This document shows positions 24,301-35,880 of a stretch of 64,000 nt of DNA, in pieces. Origin of the DNA: Clitopilus passeckerianus. Taxonomy: Eukaryota > Basidiomycota > Agaricomycetes > Agaricales > Entolomataceae. The notes beneath the pieces are model-generated. The model was given only the letters and a program-made list of their open reading frames with translations. It did no database searches and was not told where the DNA came from. Every line of letters begins with the position of its first letter. Within the stretch, counting starts at the first letter, position 1. The position numbers were made by a program, and so were the translations under genes. The stretch is taken from the NCBI GenBank assembly GCA_944990035.1, contig CALYLX010000112.1:310001-374000 (forward strand). The letters run 5' to 3'.

Positions 24301-26034
24301 TCGCTAAGATCAATGGGAGGCTCGTTGGGTTTGATAGCGAGGTCGTTCAGAAATCTATCCTGGCGACCGAGGCGTAATCCAGGAGAAGCTGGAACCTGAT
24401 CGGCAGACGCGGGGGCGGTAATTTTGACCTCCTCGAATTCAACAGTGGGAACTTAGATTGTTCGGTCAGCCCTGCACGCGAAGTTCAAGTCGCCCAATGA
24501 CGCACATGTCTGTTGATTAGGTACATATGCTGCCCATCGCGTATCGCACCAGAATGATTTGAGGTATAGATGATTCTGAAGTTCGTCAACCAGTATCTCA
24601 CGGAGAGCCTTCCATACTCTGGTTAGCGAGGACACTGAGCAATAGTGCATCCAACGAACCGTTTCTTGGACGCTCAAATAGCTCCGGAGATCAAGCATGG
24701 CTCCAATCTCGAGCATGTCCGGGGTGTTAATAGTTTTCAGACTGCGAATCAGGAGCACAGAAGCTTGCAACAACCTCTTTTCGGATATAAGCGTCTCCAA
24801 TAAATCAGGCACAGTCTTCAGATGATCGCTATTTCGCGGTGAATGTTTGAACAGAAAAAAGTATATATCGGACGTACATCTGGTCTAGAATGCGCATCAT
24901 CTCCTCAAGACTCTGACTTCTTTGCCATAACTGCATGAGGTCGGTCCGTTTATTCCCAAGGGCATCCTTGGTCTCTGAAAGGGATGTTCTCGCAGCTTGT
25001 ATCTGGTCAGAAGTGATGCCCAAATGGGTGAGAAGGGCTGCTTGGTGGGGTAGGGCGGCAGCGAATGCTTGATAGTGCTCTGACGAGAAAGTTATATAAC
25101 GACAGCCATAGCCAATGGAAAGGGATCAACGTACTATCGACTGAGCCCTTGAGAGCTCTACTAAGAAGCTCCTTTGTTTCTCGGAAAGAGTCGAAGTCTT
25201 TCCCGTGCCCTGAATCATCCAAGAGTTGCAATGCGAGATCAACGTTATTGAACTTGTCTCATTTATTAGTATACACTTCACGACCTGATCCACAACGGAA
25301 GCTCACTTCAGGATCGATTATAAACTCCCATTCATCCTTCACTTGGTCAAGGACGGCTGATGAACTGAGTCAGAGAGGCGAGATTTACTGAGGGCTAGCG
25401 AGATTATACCATCAATATCTCCAGGTCGAGCCCTACCATTGACCCGTCTGCCTGGAACCTTTTCACGAATTCGCTTTTGCCTTGCCTTCTCTGCCTCCAG
25501 CTCTTTTTCGCGCTCCCTCATGTATTGCTCCTCGTCAATTGTTCCCGTCCGGCGGGCCAGGCCTGCGGATGTGAACGCAGATATAGCTGATGTCAGGGAC
25601 GTTGGTGTGGTCGTATTCCCGTCTTCAGATACGGGTGACTGGAGGCGCTGTGGTCGTGGTCGTGATCTCTGAGAAACATCCAAAGGACTTAAGGCTCCGG
25701 CGTTCGCTCGTGAAGGTACAGAGATATCTGAGTGTGTTGTGCTTATGCTGTCTCTGTAGGAGGCTTGCTCGGATCCTTCATAGTCAGAGATGCGATTCCG
25801 TCTCTCAGAACGTTGCGGTCGGAGAGGTGTCTGCCCTGTAGCATATGAACCAGACTGGGATGTATTCGACAAGTATGGATTGTTTCCTGGAGTGGTGGGT
25901 CGTTCACCGCGTGATACTTGTAAGGGTCGCGTATTCGATGGTGGGGGAGAAAATGGCGGTTGGGCACCATTTATTGAGCCATTAGTTCTAGTAGGCGAGC
26001 GCCTTCTTGTAGGGAATGGAGGAGCTCGAGACAT
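21358..26034 (-). CDS. SEC8: Exocyst complex subunit Sec8 (EXOC4)
   Basis: Sec8 is one of eight exocyst subunits that tether secretory vesicles at growth sites. The start is MSRAPPFPTRRR at 26032-26034. A disordered Ser/Pro/Arg-rich N-terminus of about 200 residues precedes the conserved Sec8 domain: VKDEWEFIIDPEFNNVD, ALQLLDDSG, then AALPHQAALLTHLG and SLEEMMRILDQIDHLKTVPDLLE. Further blocks are ALREILVDELQNHLYLKS, RFLNDLAIKPNEPP and ESLAVLGRLGTALDTIAQRIP. The C-terminus reads MLKGLRERQSFSFEEYQTML and ends at 21358. Introns are many and short. This helical-rod organisation and the LETLISEKRLLQAS motif are typical of Sec8. It is head-to-head with the lipid-droplet hydrolase gene and tail-to-tail with the LYR gene (31-bp gap). 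Confidence 0.9.
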
Positions 26035-26121
26035 GGAATGCAAGGGTAAGGAGGCTGAGGCGGCAGTGCGCCTGCAACCGCGCTGATCGTGTTCGCGTGG
26101 GTGCTAGCAACCTTACTAAAT
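26035..26121. promoter_or_regulatory. 87-bp bidirectional promoter, SEC8 / lipid-droplet hydrolase
   Basis: Only 87 bp separate the two divergent start codons, so 5' untranslated regions and core promoter elements of both genes must overlap. No TATA box is visible in either direction. Confidence 0.5.
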
Positions 26122-27313
26122 ATGTCACTTCCATCGTTCCTCTTGCCATGTCCCCTTGATGCACACTTCAAGCCTCAAACTTCAGATACCAGTTATATCG
26201 AATCCATATTTACCCATACTGGGTCATTAGGGTCAGCGCACACACTATGGTGGCCTCCCAAATCCCAGAGCAATCCGCAGAAAGTCATCTTATTCATCCC
26301 TGGTCAGTGCTTGGTCTCAACGAGGGGCAAGCTAGAGTTCTAACCTTTTCTTCTTAGGCAACCCCGGACTTCTGCACTTCTATGTACCTTTCCTTGAGGC
26401 AATACATGAGAATGAGATGCTCGTGAATTCAGCGATTTTGGCACATTCGCACCTTGGACACACTCCGAATATTGACAGTGCCGAAGGGACGAAGATGTCT
26501 CGCTATGCCTTGACAGCACAGATTCAAAGCCATTTGGAAGCCCTAGAAGCTCTGATAGAGGAGTATCCATCATGCCAGGAGTTGGTCCTGATTGGACACA
26601 GTGTAGGTGCTTGGATTTGTCTCCAGGTAGGCCGAAATATTATCATTTGCCACGGAATTCTCATCCTTGCATCCAGGTTGCGAAAGCACGTCCATCTCAG
26701 ATTTCTCAATCTATTCTTCTGTTTCCTACGCTTTCTAACATCAAAGACACGCCAAATGGTAGGAGACTATTCGTGAGTCCCAGAGATACATGTCACGAAA
26801 GAGCATTAACCGGTGCCCCCAGTGGCTTTTCTCCCCGATTACGAGGCGGGTGGTAAGCTGGCTGTCCACTTTGACCCGGTTTATACCCCAAGCTGCTTTC
26901 TCTACCTTGTACCAGGACTGGCCACGTCCTCAACTTGATGTCCTGGCTCATTTCATCCGTTCATCTTCTACCATTCAAGCTGTACTTACAATGGCTCACG
27001 ACGAAATGGAAACCATCAGAGATCTTGATCCTGCTGCATTTGGATCAATTCGTGGCCACGTTTGGTTGTATTTTGCGGCGGAGGATGGCTGGGTCGGATC
27101 GCAGAAGTCGGCAGTATTGAGGATAATAGGCTTAGAGTCCACCACGCTCGTGCAAGCGGTTCATGACGAGCTGAGCATTCCTCACGCATTCTGTATCCGT
27201 CAGTGACAACCCTCCTGCATGTTGACCTTCTAACCGACATAGACGTTCCAGATCATGGAAAACAAATCGGAGAACAATGCTCACGCTGGCTGACCGAGAT
27301 GTCAAGCAGTTGA
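26122..27313 (+). CDS. Lipid-droplet-associated hydrolase (LDAH family)
   Basis: LDAH-family proteins are alpha/beta hydrolases on lipid droplets; a sterol-ester or lipase activity has been proposed but is disputed. The ATG at 26122 starts MSLPSFLLPCPLDAHFKP. The typical features are VILFIPGNPG (oxyanion loop) split by an intron, FYVPFLEAIHENE, AHSHLGH, the nucleophile elbow LVLIGHSVGAW (about 26600) and SILLFPTLSNIKDTPNGRR. Next come WLFSPITRRVVSWLSTLTRFIP, a hydrophobic segment likely to contact membranes, and HVWLYFAAEDGWVG. The His in IPHAFCI near the C-terminus probably completes the triad. Introns lie near 26304-26357, 26624-26677, 26773-26821 and 27199-27242. The stop is at 27311-27313. 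The frame is intact throughout. Confidence 0.85.
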
Positions 27314-27547
27314 AGTGCTGTTGATCCTACGAATATTGGATAGGTTTTGAAAAGTTAGATAGCTTTAACCGGTCGGTATAATGTAACACAATCGCTTCTT
27401 CGAATGACCAGAGTGGGGAGCTGGTAAGGAACTTGAAATCTGCATGACTGTGTGAAATGTGCCAGTGTGGCACCTTTGGCGCGTCGCGTCACATTTCGCG
27501 GCTCGTCATTGCAGTGTGACAAACGCCTGCTCTTTTTGTCCCATACC

Positions 27548-30500
27548 ATGATGAGCGAGCGAGAAGGGAGCCTGGAAGACCACAGGCCTCTTTTTACCCC
27601 AGAGCCTTCGGAACCGCCAACCCAGACGCCTCCGAGAACACCATCTTCCTCATCTTCTCGCAAAAGTCCGGCTTTTTTCATCCGACTGCCAAAGCTCACA
27701 ACAGCTGAAAAAGAGAAATACAAACCAAGGCAGCTCACGTCTCTTAAATCCCCTAAACCTGAAAGACCTCTAGATGAGATCATTGGAGAATACGATGACG
27801 ATGGCTTATTGTATTATTACGCGCGATTCAAGGGAGGAATCGCGTACAAAGTCAGTGCCCAGCAACATACACATTACTCCTTGGTTCTGAAATACTGTTT
27901 TAGTTTTCCTCAGCTGTGCTCAATAAACACTACAGTGACCTGGTTGGAGAGTATAGTACGTTTCTGTTCTGTTTATTCCTTCAATAGTCTGTTTTAACAA
28001 TGGGTCAAGAGGCAAAGAAGGAGGCGGGAGACTTAACTCCGTTCGATCCCACAGCAAAATATGTTCATCCCAAGGATCGTGCCAAACTGACCCTCCGGAT
28101 TTCACCCTTCCATCCAAGAAGACAGTCTGCCCAGACGATTGAAGATTCTGACGAAGACTCGGAGAACGACGATGCAGAAGAGGACGAGTATGATGCAGAT
28201 TCTAATGCTGAATCGATTAGCCATACTGGACGGCACAAAACCACCCTACCATTCAGCCCCAGAAAGACGCGATCAAGAGCTACCCAGATTATTGACTCGG
28301 ACGGCAGCCCTACACCAATTTCAAGCCCTGCTACACGCCGCACAACGCGACAATCGACCCAGAAAACAATCATCTACGTAGATTCTGACGTAGATTCTGA
28401 CGAAGAGGACTACCAACCACGTAGCAAAGCTTCGAAACCGAAAGCAAAATCTGTGAAACGCAAAGCTTCTCGACCCCTCTATGGGCGCTGTCGAGACGTT
28501 GGAGAACTGGACTACGACTCTTGCTCCGATGACGAATTGGCTGCCCTTCGACGGCATCGTGGTCTCTGCGAGAAATGTCAGAGAGGACCTGTCCATCACG
28601 AATTAAAGAAGGTCATCAAGAAGAAAGGGAAGTCGCGGCGAAAATCTGCAGCTGACGACTTCGAAGATGAGGAGGACGAAGAGGAGCGACTCAAAGGTCT
28701 CGGTGGTTGGGTGCGTTGGTGAGTATCCATATCAAAGTATGCTCAGTGATAACATGCTGACTATTTACAAGTATGGGCTGTCCCGTTGTCTGTCATTGGC
28801 AATGCATGGCAGGCACTCAGCGTGATGAGATTCTCAAGGCGGCTAGAGAGACGGAACGAGCTGAATGGGAGCCCACGGCTTCTCAAGGGGAGGGTACCCA
28901 AGGTCCACCTAAACGGACGACACTCTCTATCAATGAAATGACTGACTTCTTCTGCGGTGAGTTCAGTCAACGTTGTTTTGGTGCGCATTTACCTATTTGT
29001 TTTGTGAATACAGGATCTTGTACGAAGGGTGGATTTTGTATGGGATGTATGGACGCCATTCCGCCAGCAGATGAGGCAATGCAACATGGCCAACTCGCAA
29101 GGGAGAGCTCTCAAGTTCAAGGCGAACCAGTCGAGTCACGAGGTGACGAACCCAAGCCTCTGAATTTCCGATGCATGACCTGCAAGAGGCTATCACACTA
29201 TCAGCACCTGCCCTTGCCGGAGGGCTTCACTGAAGATGACTCTTTAGTTGACATTGCTCTGGACTACGCCCGCAGGTGGCTCTGTGCAGATTGCTCTCCT
29301 TCAAATTTTCTGTGGACAAGATCATTGCCTGGCGCCCTGACCCCTCGAACGCTGTTGAACCTCCTGACGTCAAGGATAATTCGTCGCTCATCAAGTCTGC
29401 GCTACCTCGGGAATATTTGGTGAAATGGTCAGGCAGGAGCTATCGCCGAGTCCAATGGGTCCCTCACATGTGGCTAGTTGCAACTCATTACTCAAAATTG
29501 AAGAACTTTATTCAAGGGGGTTCTAAAATTGAGCTGGCTGAGGCTAGAGGCCAGAACTCTGATACAATGGAGGTCGACGAACCAGCTCCAATACTATTAG
29601 TCGATAAGTCATCCCGTGCTTCTACCCCTGCGGAGGTTAGATTCGATGCGGTACTCGACGCAGACAAGAAACTTCCCCTGGCTTGGACCACCGTCGACCG
29701 CGTTCTCGAAATCTACCTATGGCGCGGCAAGAAAAGCGGGGCAAAGGGTAAGTCAAAAGCAACCAGAATAGACAGCGATGCATCTTCCAACCTAGATTTT
29801 CTCGATAAAGAGCGCAAACTGGCCTTTGAGCAAGGAGAGCAACCAGCCGACGAATTCCTTGAGACATTGACAGGTTGGGAAAAACGGACTCGTTCCCGAT
29901 TTAGCCTGGAAAATATCGATCTCATCGTCTGGGCATTTATGAAGTGGGATGATCTTCCTTACGATGAATGTATGTTTGATATCCCAACCTCTCGTTATTC
30001 GTCTCTGATCTGTCCAAAAGCTACCTGGGACGCCCCGCCTCAGCCTGGCGACGAGGGATATGATGCCTTTGAAAGGGCACTATCTCGCTTCCTCACTGCT
30101 AGGGAGGTGAAAGTCATGATATCCGGTGAACAATCATACAAGAAGTTTGAAAACCGCAACAAGGATGGATTCTGGAAATACGTCCTCGAGGACCCAGCAG
30201 ATTTGGAACTGGGGCAAGCTCCAGAGCTAAGACTCATGCCATTTCAGGTGGGGCAATGACATTCATTGTTTTTTTATACCATTTACCAAAATACAATGTT
30301 TAGGTTGATGGATTCAATTGGCTCTGTAATAACTGGTGGAATCGTCAGCACTGCATCCTAGCGGATGAGATGGGTTTAGTACGTGCTTTTCTTCCTCTAC
30401 CATATAACATTTCTCATCCCTTTCCTAAAGGGTAAAACTGTGCAAGTTGCATCCTTCCTGGGCTACACCATTAAGAACTTCAATACATTCCCTGCGTTGG

Positions 30501-33500
30501 TGGTGGTTCCCAACTCCACCATCACCAATTGGGTAAGAGAGTTTGAACGTTGGGCTCCTAATTTGCGCGTCGTCCCATTCTATGGTGAAGCAAAAGCTCG
30601 AGATATCGTCAAAAAATTCGAGTTGTACCATGAGGACAAGAATACCAATCAAACGGGTGCCAAGTTCCACGTTCTCGTTACCACCTATGAAACTGTGACC
30701 AGTCCGAAAGATTTCACATCGGTTTTCAAAAATCAACCCCGTTGGGAGGTGCGTAAACAATTATTCCATAGTCATAACGAACTACAACTACATTTAGGTT
30801 CTTATCATTGACGAGGGCCAGCGCTGTAAGTCGCCCCGTTCCTGATGCCGGATAACCTCTGACCTATGCCATCAGTGAAGAGCGATAGCAGCCTTCTCTT
30901 CAAGCGATTAAATGAGATCAATAGCATTCACAGGATCATAATGACTGGGGTGAGCACACATCGGGTGCGGAGACGCCGTTGCTCATCAGTGTTTCCTAGA
31001 CGCCTCTCAACAATAATATCCGCGAGCTGTTCAACTTGATGAACTTCCTCGATCCAAACGAATGGAGTGACCTCGAAGCCCTCGAAAAAGAGCACGAAGA
31101 ACTAACAGAGGATCTGGTAAGGAAACTTCACGAGCGACTGCGACCGTACTTCCTTCGGCGCATCAAAAGTGAAGTACTCCAGCTGCCTCCCAAGGTAATA
31201 CATGGTCTTTTCTTCTTGATTGTTTGCCTTAGCACCTTGATTTAGAATGAAGTTATCGTTCCGGTGTCCATGGCTCCTTTGCAGAAAGAAATTTACCGTT
31301 CCATTCTCAGTATGTCTATTTATGACTCCAGCGTGGCTCGAATGCTAATCCCCGCCTAAGGTCGAAATGTAGAGTTGTTGCAAAATTTAAAACAAACATC
31401 AACAACAAAATCGTCCAATACTTCTCTCGCTAAAGGCCGCCTTAACAACATGCTGATGCATTTGCGAAAGTCGGTGATCTAAATTTCCAACTCGACAGAA
31501 GTGGGGATACTCACAATTAACAGATGTCTACAGCATCCCTACCTCATTGACGATCAGATTGAGCCGAGAGGGTTGAGCCCACAAGAGACTCATGAAAAAT
31601 TGATCGACGGAAGCGCCAAATTCAGACTGCTGAAGAGCCTGTTGCCAAAATTGAAACAACGAGGTCATCGAGTGCTGCTGTTTAGCCAGGTATGTCCATC
31701 ATTCATGGACCCCAATGGATCTCATCATGGATGTCTAGTTTGTTATCGCTTTGGACATCGTTGAGGATTTCCTTGTAGGGGAGGGTATCAAGTACTTGCG
31801 ACTGGTAGGCGCCATAGTCTCTACGTCGGTGGCCTGACTCAAAGACTTAACAGGACGGCAATACCAAAGGAACTGAGAGGCAGAAAGGAATGGACGAATT
31901 CAATAAACCGGGATCCGACATCTTCATCTACCTTCTGACGACCCGAGCAGGTGTATGTAACCCTCTTCCCTTTCTGAAGCCATCTTTAAACTTGAATGCT
32001 TCAACATAGGGTGTCGGCATCAATCTTTTTGTGAGTTCTGGTCAGGCGTTTGAACAGCTGTCTCTTATACGCACCACTTCAGAGTGCGGACACAGTCATC
32101 ATCTTCGATCCAGACTTCAACCCGCACCAGGTGAGCATGCAATATGACTCAAGTGCTTTCTCGCATTAACCCCTACCGCAGGATTTACAGGTGAGGCGTG
32201 GCGCACGCCATATTTCTCGCTACTGACAAATTACCATGAAGGCAATTGCCAGAGCATATAGATACGGACAACAGAAAACCTGTCTAGTCTTCAAGTTAAT
32301 GGTGAAGAACTCAGCTGAGGGCAAGCTCGATCATGGTCCCAGTGAACAACACCCTGACATTCCTCCAGAACGTATAATGCAGATAGGCAAGAAGAAGCTA
32401 GTGTTGGATCATCTCATTGTTCAAAAGATGGATGACGAGGACAACACTGGCGAAGACGTTCAGTCTATTCTAACATATGGCGCTCAGGCACTTTTCGAGG
32501 CCGACCAAGGCTCGAAAGACATCACCTGTAAGGACGTTTTATGTCTGGACCAGTCACATCTTACATTTGTTCAGACTCTGAGCAAGATGTGGATAAACTG
32601 ATAGAGAAGACAGAGCAAGAAGGCGAGCAAGAGCAGCGTATGAACGAGGGCTTATCGTTTCCTTCGCCAAGATCTGGGCTGCAGATAAAGATACCTTAGA
32701 AGAAGTTGAGGAAGTTGAACAGGATCAAGGTGACTCGTGGGCCCAAACGCTCCAAATGATGAACGCAGAGAGGGACAAGTTGCAGGCCCACGAGGCAGCT
32801 CAATCCGGAAGGGGTGCTCGCCGCAAAGCTGCTGTTCTCAAACAGGCGAGTGTAACCATACAACCTCAATGCACGGAGATCTGAATTCAGTTTAGCCAAA
32901 CGCCTACCGTCCAGAGCTGGCATTTGGCCCAGATACGCCGAAGGGATCGAAGACCGCGAAGTCGATCGCATCTGATAGTTCCATCTATCACAATTCAGAT
33001 CTTGATATTGACTCTTTCAGTGAGGATGGGGGTGAAGAAGACACAGACGATGACACGGCATTCAGGCCACCTGTCCCCAAACCCAAGACCAAAGGCATTC
33101 TTATGACAAATGGCACCAGTAGTCGAGACAAGGAACACTCTCCTGCTGACGACAGTTATTGCGGCCTTTGTGGGAGTAGACATGAAGCCGGCCCAGGAAA
33201 ATGCTATATGACAGACCGTTCGGAAAATCTGGTCGAGTTCCGGAGCATGCTCATGAATCATGCTGATGACGAGCCATACGAACAAAGGGTAGGCTCTTGG
33301 TCCAGAACGTCCGAAATTTTACTGACGGTTCGTAAGGCTGCTGCTATCCAAGCCATAGACCGAACACTATTTAGCAGAGGACACGTACATATGATTGCCG
33401 GCCAACCCCTACATCCACTGGGCAAGCAAGTTACCATACCCTCCATGCCGATCGGAGCAATTCCCATTCCAAAGCGTCAAGCTATGGCCAATGAGACACA

Positions 33501-33606
33501 GGTCTCGAGGAGGGCCTCCGGTCCCCCGAAACGCCCAAGGTCCCCAACCAATTCACAAACTTCTATAAAAAAACTTAAACCTTTACCTCACGCCCAACCA
33601 AATTAG
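27548..33606 (+). CDS. PHD/chromodomain SNF2 chromatin remodeller (Mit1/CHD-like)
   Basis: This is an ATP-dependent nucleosome remodeller. The start is MMSEREG at 27548. A basic/acidic N-terminus precedes Cys/His clusters (CEKCQRGPVHHEL, CMGCPVVCHWQC, CTKGGFCMGC, FRCMTCKRLSHYQHL, WLCADC) that look like PHD-type fingers. A chromodomain-like segment follows (REYLVKWSGRSYRRVQWVPH). The SNF2 domain has motif I ADEMGLGKT split by an intron (about 30380), LVVVPNSTITNWVREF, LIIDEGQR in place of DEAH, MTGTPLNNNIRELFNLM, LRRIKSEVLQLPPK, CLQHPYL, RVLLFSQ and ARAYRYGQQK. Many short introns break the helicase domain. Fission yeast Mit1, a subunit of the SHREC silencing complex, has the same domain order, as do CHD3/4 enzymes; Mit1-like is my best placement. 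The C-terminus carries another Cys-rich spot (YCGLCGSRHEAGPGKC). Confidence 0.85.
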
Positions 33607-33991
33607 ATCGGGGTGAATTGCCCATATCCCTCTTCAGTACTATACTCATTATACTCACCGCTGTGCCCTGACTCAGATGCTTCTGCCCAGCTTTTTTTTA
33701 GCATAACCTCTGGCGATAATGCTTTATTGTAGATATGGATTATTCACTCTATCATACAGTTTACTTGTTCCCCCATACACAAAAAAGGCTTCATGTAATA
33801 CGAGTCATTATGCCTCCATATTGGTCGGTAATCACCGGTGAGCGCTAGTGCTCGGTGCCAGAGCGAAGTCAGGAGTGGAGCTTAGGTAAGGGCGCTAGAG
33901 ATGATCTTGTGCACCCACAGACTACAGTCCATCCAGCAGCGAAGACAATAGGCTGCGAGTGCACGAGTTCATCAAATTCATCGGCGTTTAA
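33607..33991. other. Intergenic, SNF2 gene to RNase III-like gene
   Basis: This 385-bp region lies between two co-oriented genes. It holds the 3' end of the SNF2 transcript (AT-rich, poly-T tract near 33692-33699) and the promoter of the next gene. No further gene was recognised. Confidence 0.4.
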
Positions 33992-35268
33992 TATGCTCAA
34001 ACGACCTCGAGGAGAACCAATGCCCCCATTACCTCAAATACCACACGATCTGACCTTGGACGTCTTCACACACATATCCCTCAGGAGAGAAACCCACGTG
34101 TGGAAGACTATGGCGACAATGAGAGGCTTTCTATTATTGGGGGAGTAGTGTTGCGTGCCACCATTACTCAAGCGCTATTCGACAGACGGCCTATGCTACT
34201 TTCCTCGGAATTCTCTGTAAGGTGAATGTTGTCCTTCTGTCAGAACAAGTTCTGACGGCTTCCTCCTCAGAGTCGATGTGACGAGGCTACTTCTGTAGGA
34301 AACATTGCTAAATGGGCAGAACTATACAGTATGAAGCGCAAACTACGATGTCACCCCTCAGTATTGCCTACCTTGGATGATCCTAAAGTAAGTGCACAAC
34401 GCTCAGGCTTCCCCTCGGGCTTTAATCAGAGATATCACATATAGGAGAGTGCGTTAATATTCCAGGCTTTTGTTGGGGCTGTCTATCAAGACCATGGACA
34501 GCAAGCGGTGACAGAGTGGATTACGCAGCTGCTTGAACTTGAAGAAGATGAGAGTTCAGCAGTATCGTATAATATTGATCCTATGGCATCCAAGGGCTCG
34601 CCTCCTCCGAAGAGAGTGAAAAGTGAAGAGGATTTCATATCTCTAGGTTCTCCAGCCCCTGCGCCTTATGATGTGAAGCAATACCCTTACGGATTCTCAA
34701 CACCCCCGCCTTCCGCTTTGAAGCAGTTTCCATTTGGCTCTCATAGTACTCCTCGGACAGCCCCTCAACCAACCGCGACATCAATGATGCCAACGACGCA
34801 GTTCATGGCGCCTGCTACGAGTGTTCATAATCCCTATACATCTTCCTTAAAGCAGCCATACATGCAATCTTCACTGTCAACATATCAAACCTCATCATCC
34901 CCTATGTTGATGAAGCAATACATGGCTCAAGCTCCACCGCAGCCCATTGCACAGCAGCATCCTCCACAATTCTCCAATCCTCTAGCGCCAGCCCAGCCTA
35001 ATTTGCCATTCCTACCTTTATTCAATCAAACGGCGGCCCAACGTAAGGTGTCGGTGGAATACCCAGCATCCTTCTCAGGACCGCCTCATGCCGGGCAATG
35101 GAATGTTCAGTGTGTGGGTAAGTGTGAAACGGTTTGTTTATCGAGGCTGGTATTGATTGCTTTGCATCAGTCAATGGTATTGCGAAAGGCTTCGGAAGGG
35201 GTAATAGCAAGCAAGTCGCCAAGGAAGAAGCGGCAAGGCAAGCGTTTTACGCAATGGGATGGACATAA
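33992..35268 (+). CDS. RNase III-like protein with degenerate catalytic domain and C-terminal dsRBD
   Basis: The start is MLKRPRGEPMPPLPQIPHD at 33992. The RNase III-fold region reads DYGDNERLSIIGGVVL and ESALIFQAFVGAVYQDHG, but the catalytic acids are replaced. The signature Asp after LG is Gly, and the second cluster reads ALIFQA where active enzymes have AD..EA. It should bind but not cut RNA. A linker rich in Pro, Gln, Ser and Met follows, with tandem-like KQYPYGF/KQFPFGS elements. The C-terminus WNVQCVVNGIAKGFGRGNSKQVAKEEAARQAF is an excellent second half of a double-stranded RNA-binding domain (introns near 34210, 34389 and 35113). One missing base near 34085-34094 (A-run) separates SLRRE from VEDYGDN and is a probable sequencing error. 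The function is unknown, and the closest known use of such proteins is dsRNA binding. Confidence 0.7.
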
Positions 35269-35880
35269 GCAACGTTCCTTCGACTACACTTCTGGACTCG
35301 TACAGTTTACAGTCTGTTATACTAGAAAACTCTGGAAACACGGAACATTTTATGATCGTAACGCGGAGAAATAGAGAAGCTCGTTATGGGGGCAGCAACG
35401 CATACCTTTTATATGCTTCAATCTCCTGCTACAGGATTTCTCCAGCTGCTTATATATCCGCCAGAAAGCCTGAGTAAGCTGCAGTATAGAACGAGCTGAG
35501 TAGTCAGTCGCCAGGCGTACGAGGAGGCTCGGGCGGTTTCTCACAGGAACCGAGATCACTGCTGAGTCATGCCGATCTTTGTGCGGTTTGACCCAACCGA
35601 AAACAGTCACCCTGATACTCGGCATCTGGAAAACAGCAATTGCGCAAGTCCATGATAATTTTGTTGAAATGCTATATAATCTGTACCGGATGAAATACAA
35701 ATGCTTTCCTGCTTTACCATTTCGAGCCGATCTTTGATTTGAGTGAGGCGCAATTTGACCAGCATCACGTGAGCTCTATCTGCGTAAAATCCCTGCTGTC
35801 ATTGCCTTGCACTGGCGCTATCTTCCCTTAACCCTTGGAAAGCGGCGCAACGTAGACCAACACCTTCAACGGCTTCAGCC
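35269..35880. other. Intergenic, 612 bp, no gene recognised
   Basis: This region lies between two co-oriented genes and contains the promoter of the SNF2-RING gene. Several open frames of 60-116 codons exist on both strands (for example 35350-35700 on the minus strand) but have no recognisable motifs. A palindrome-free, mixed-composition stretch; nothing else was seen. Confidence 0.4.
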
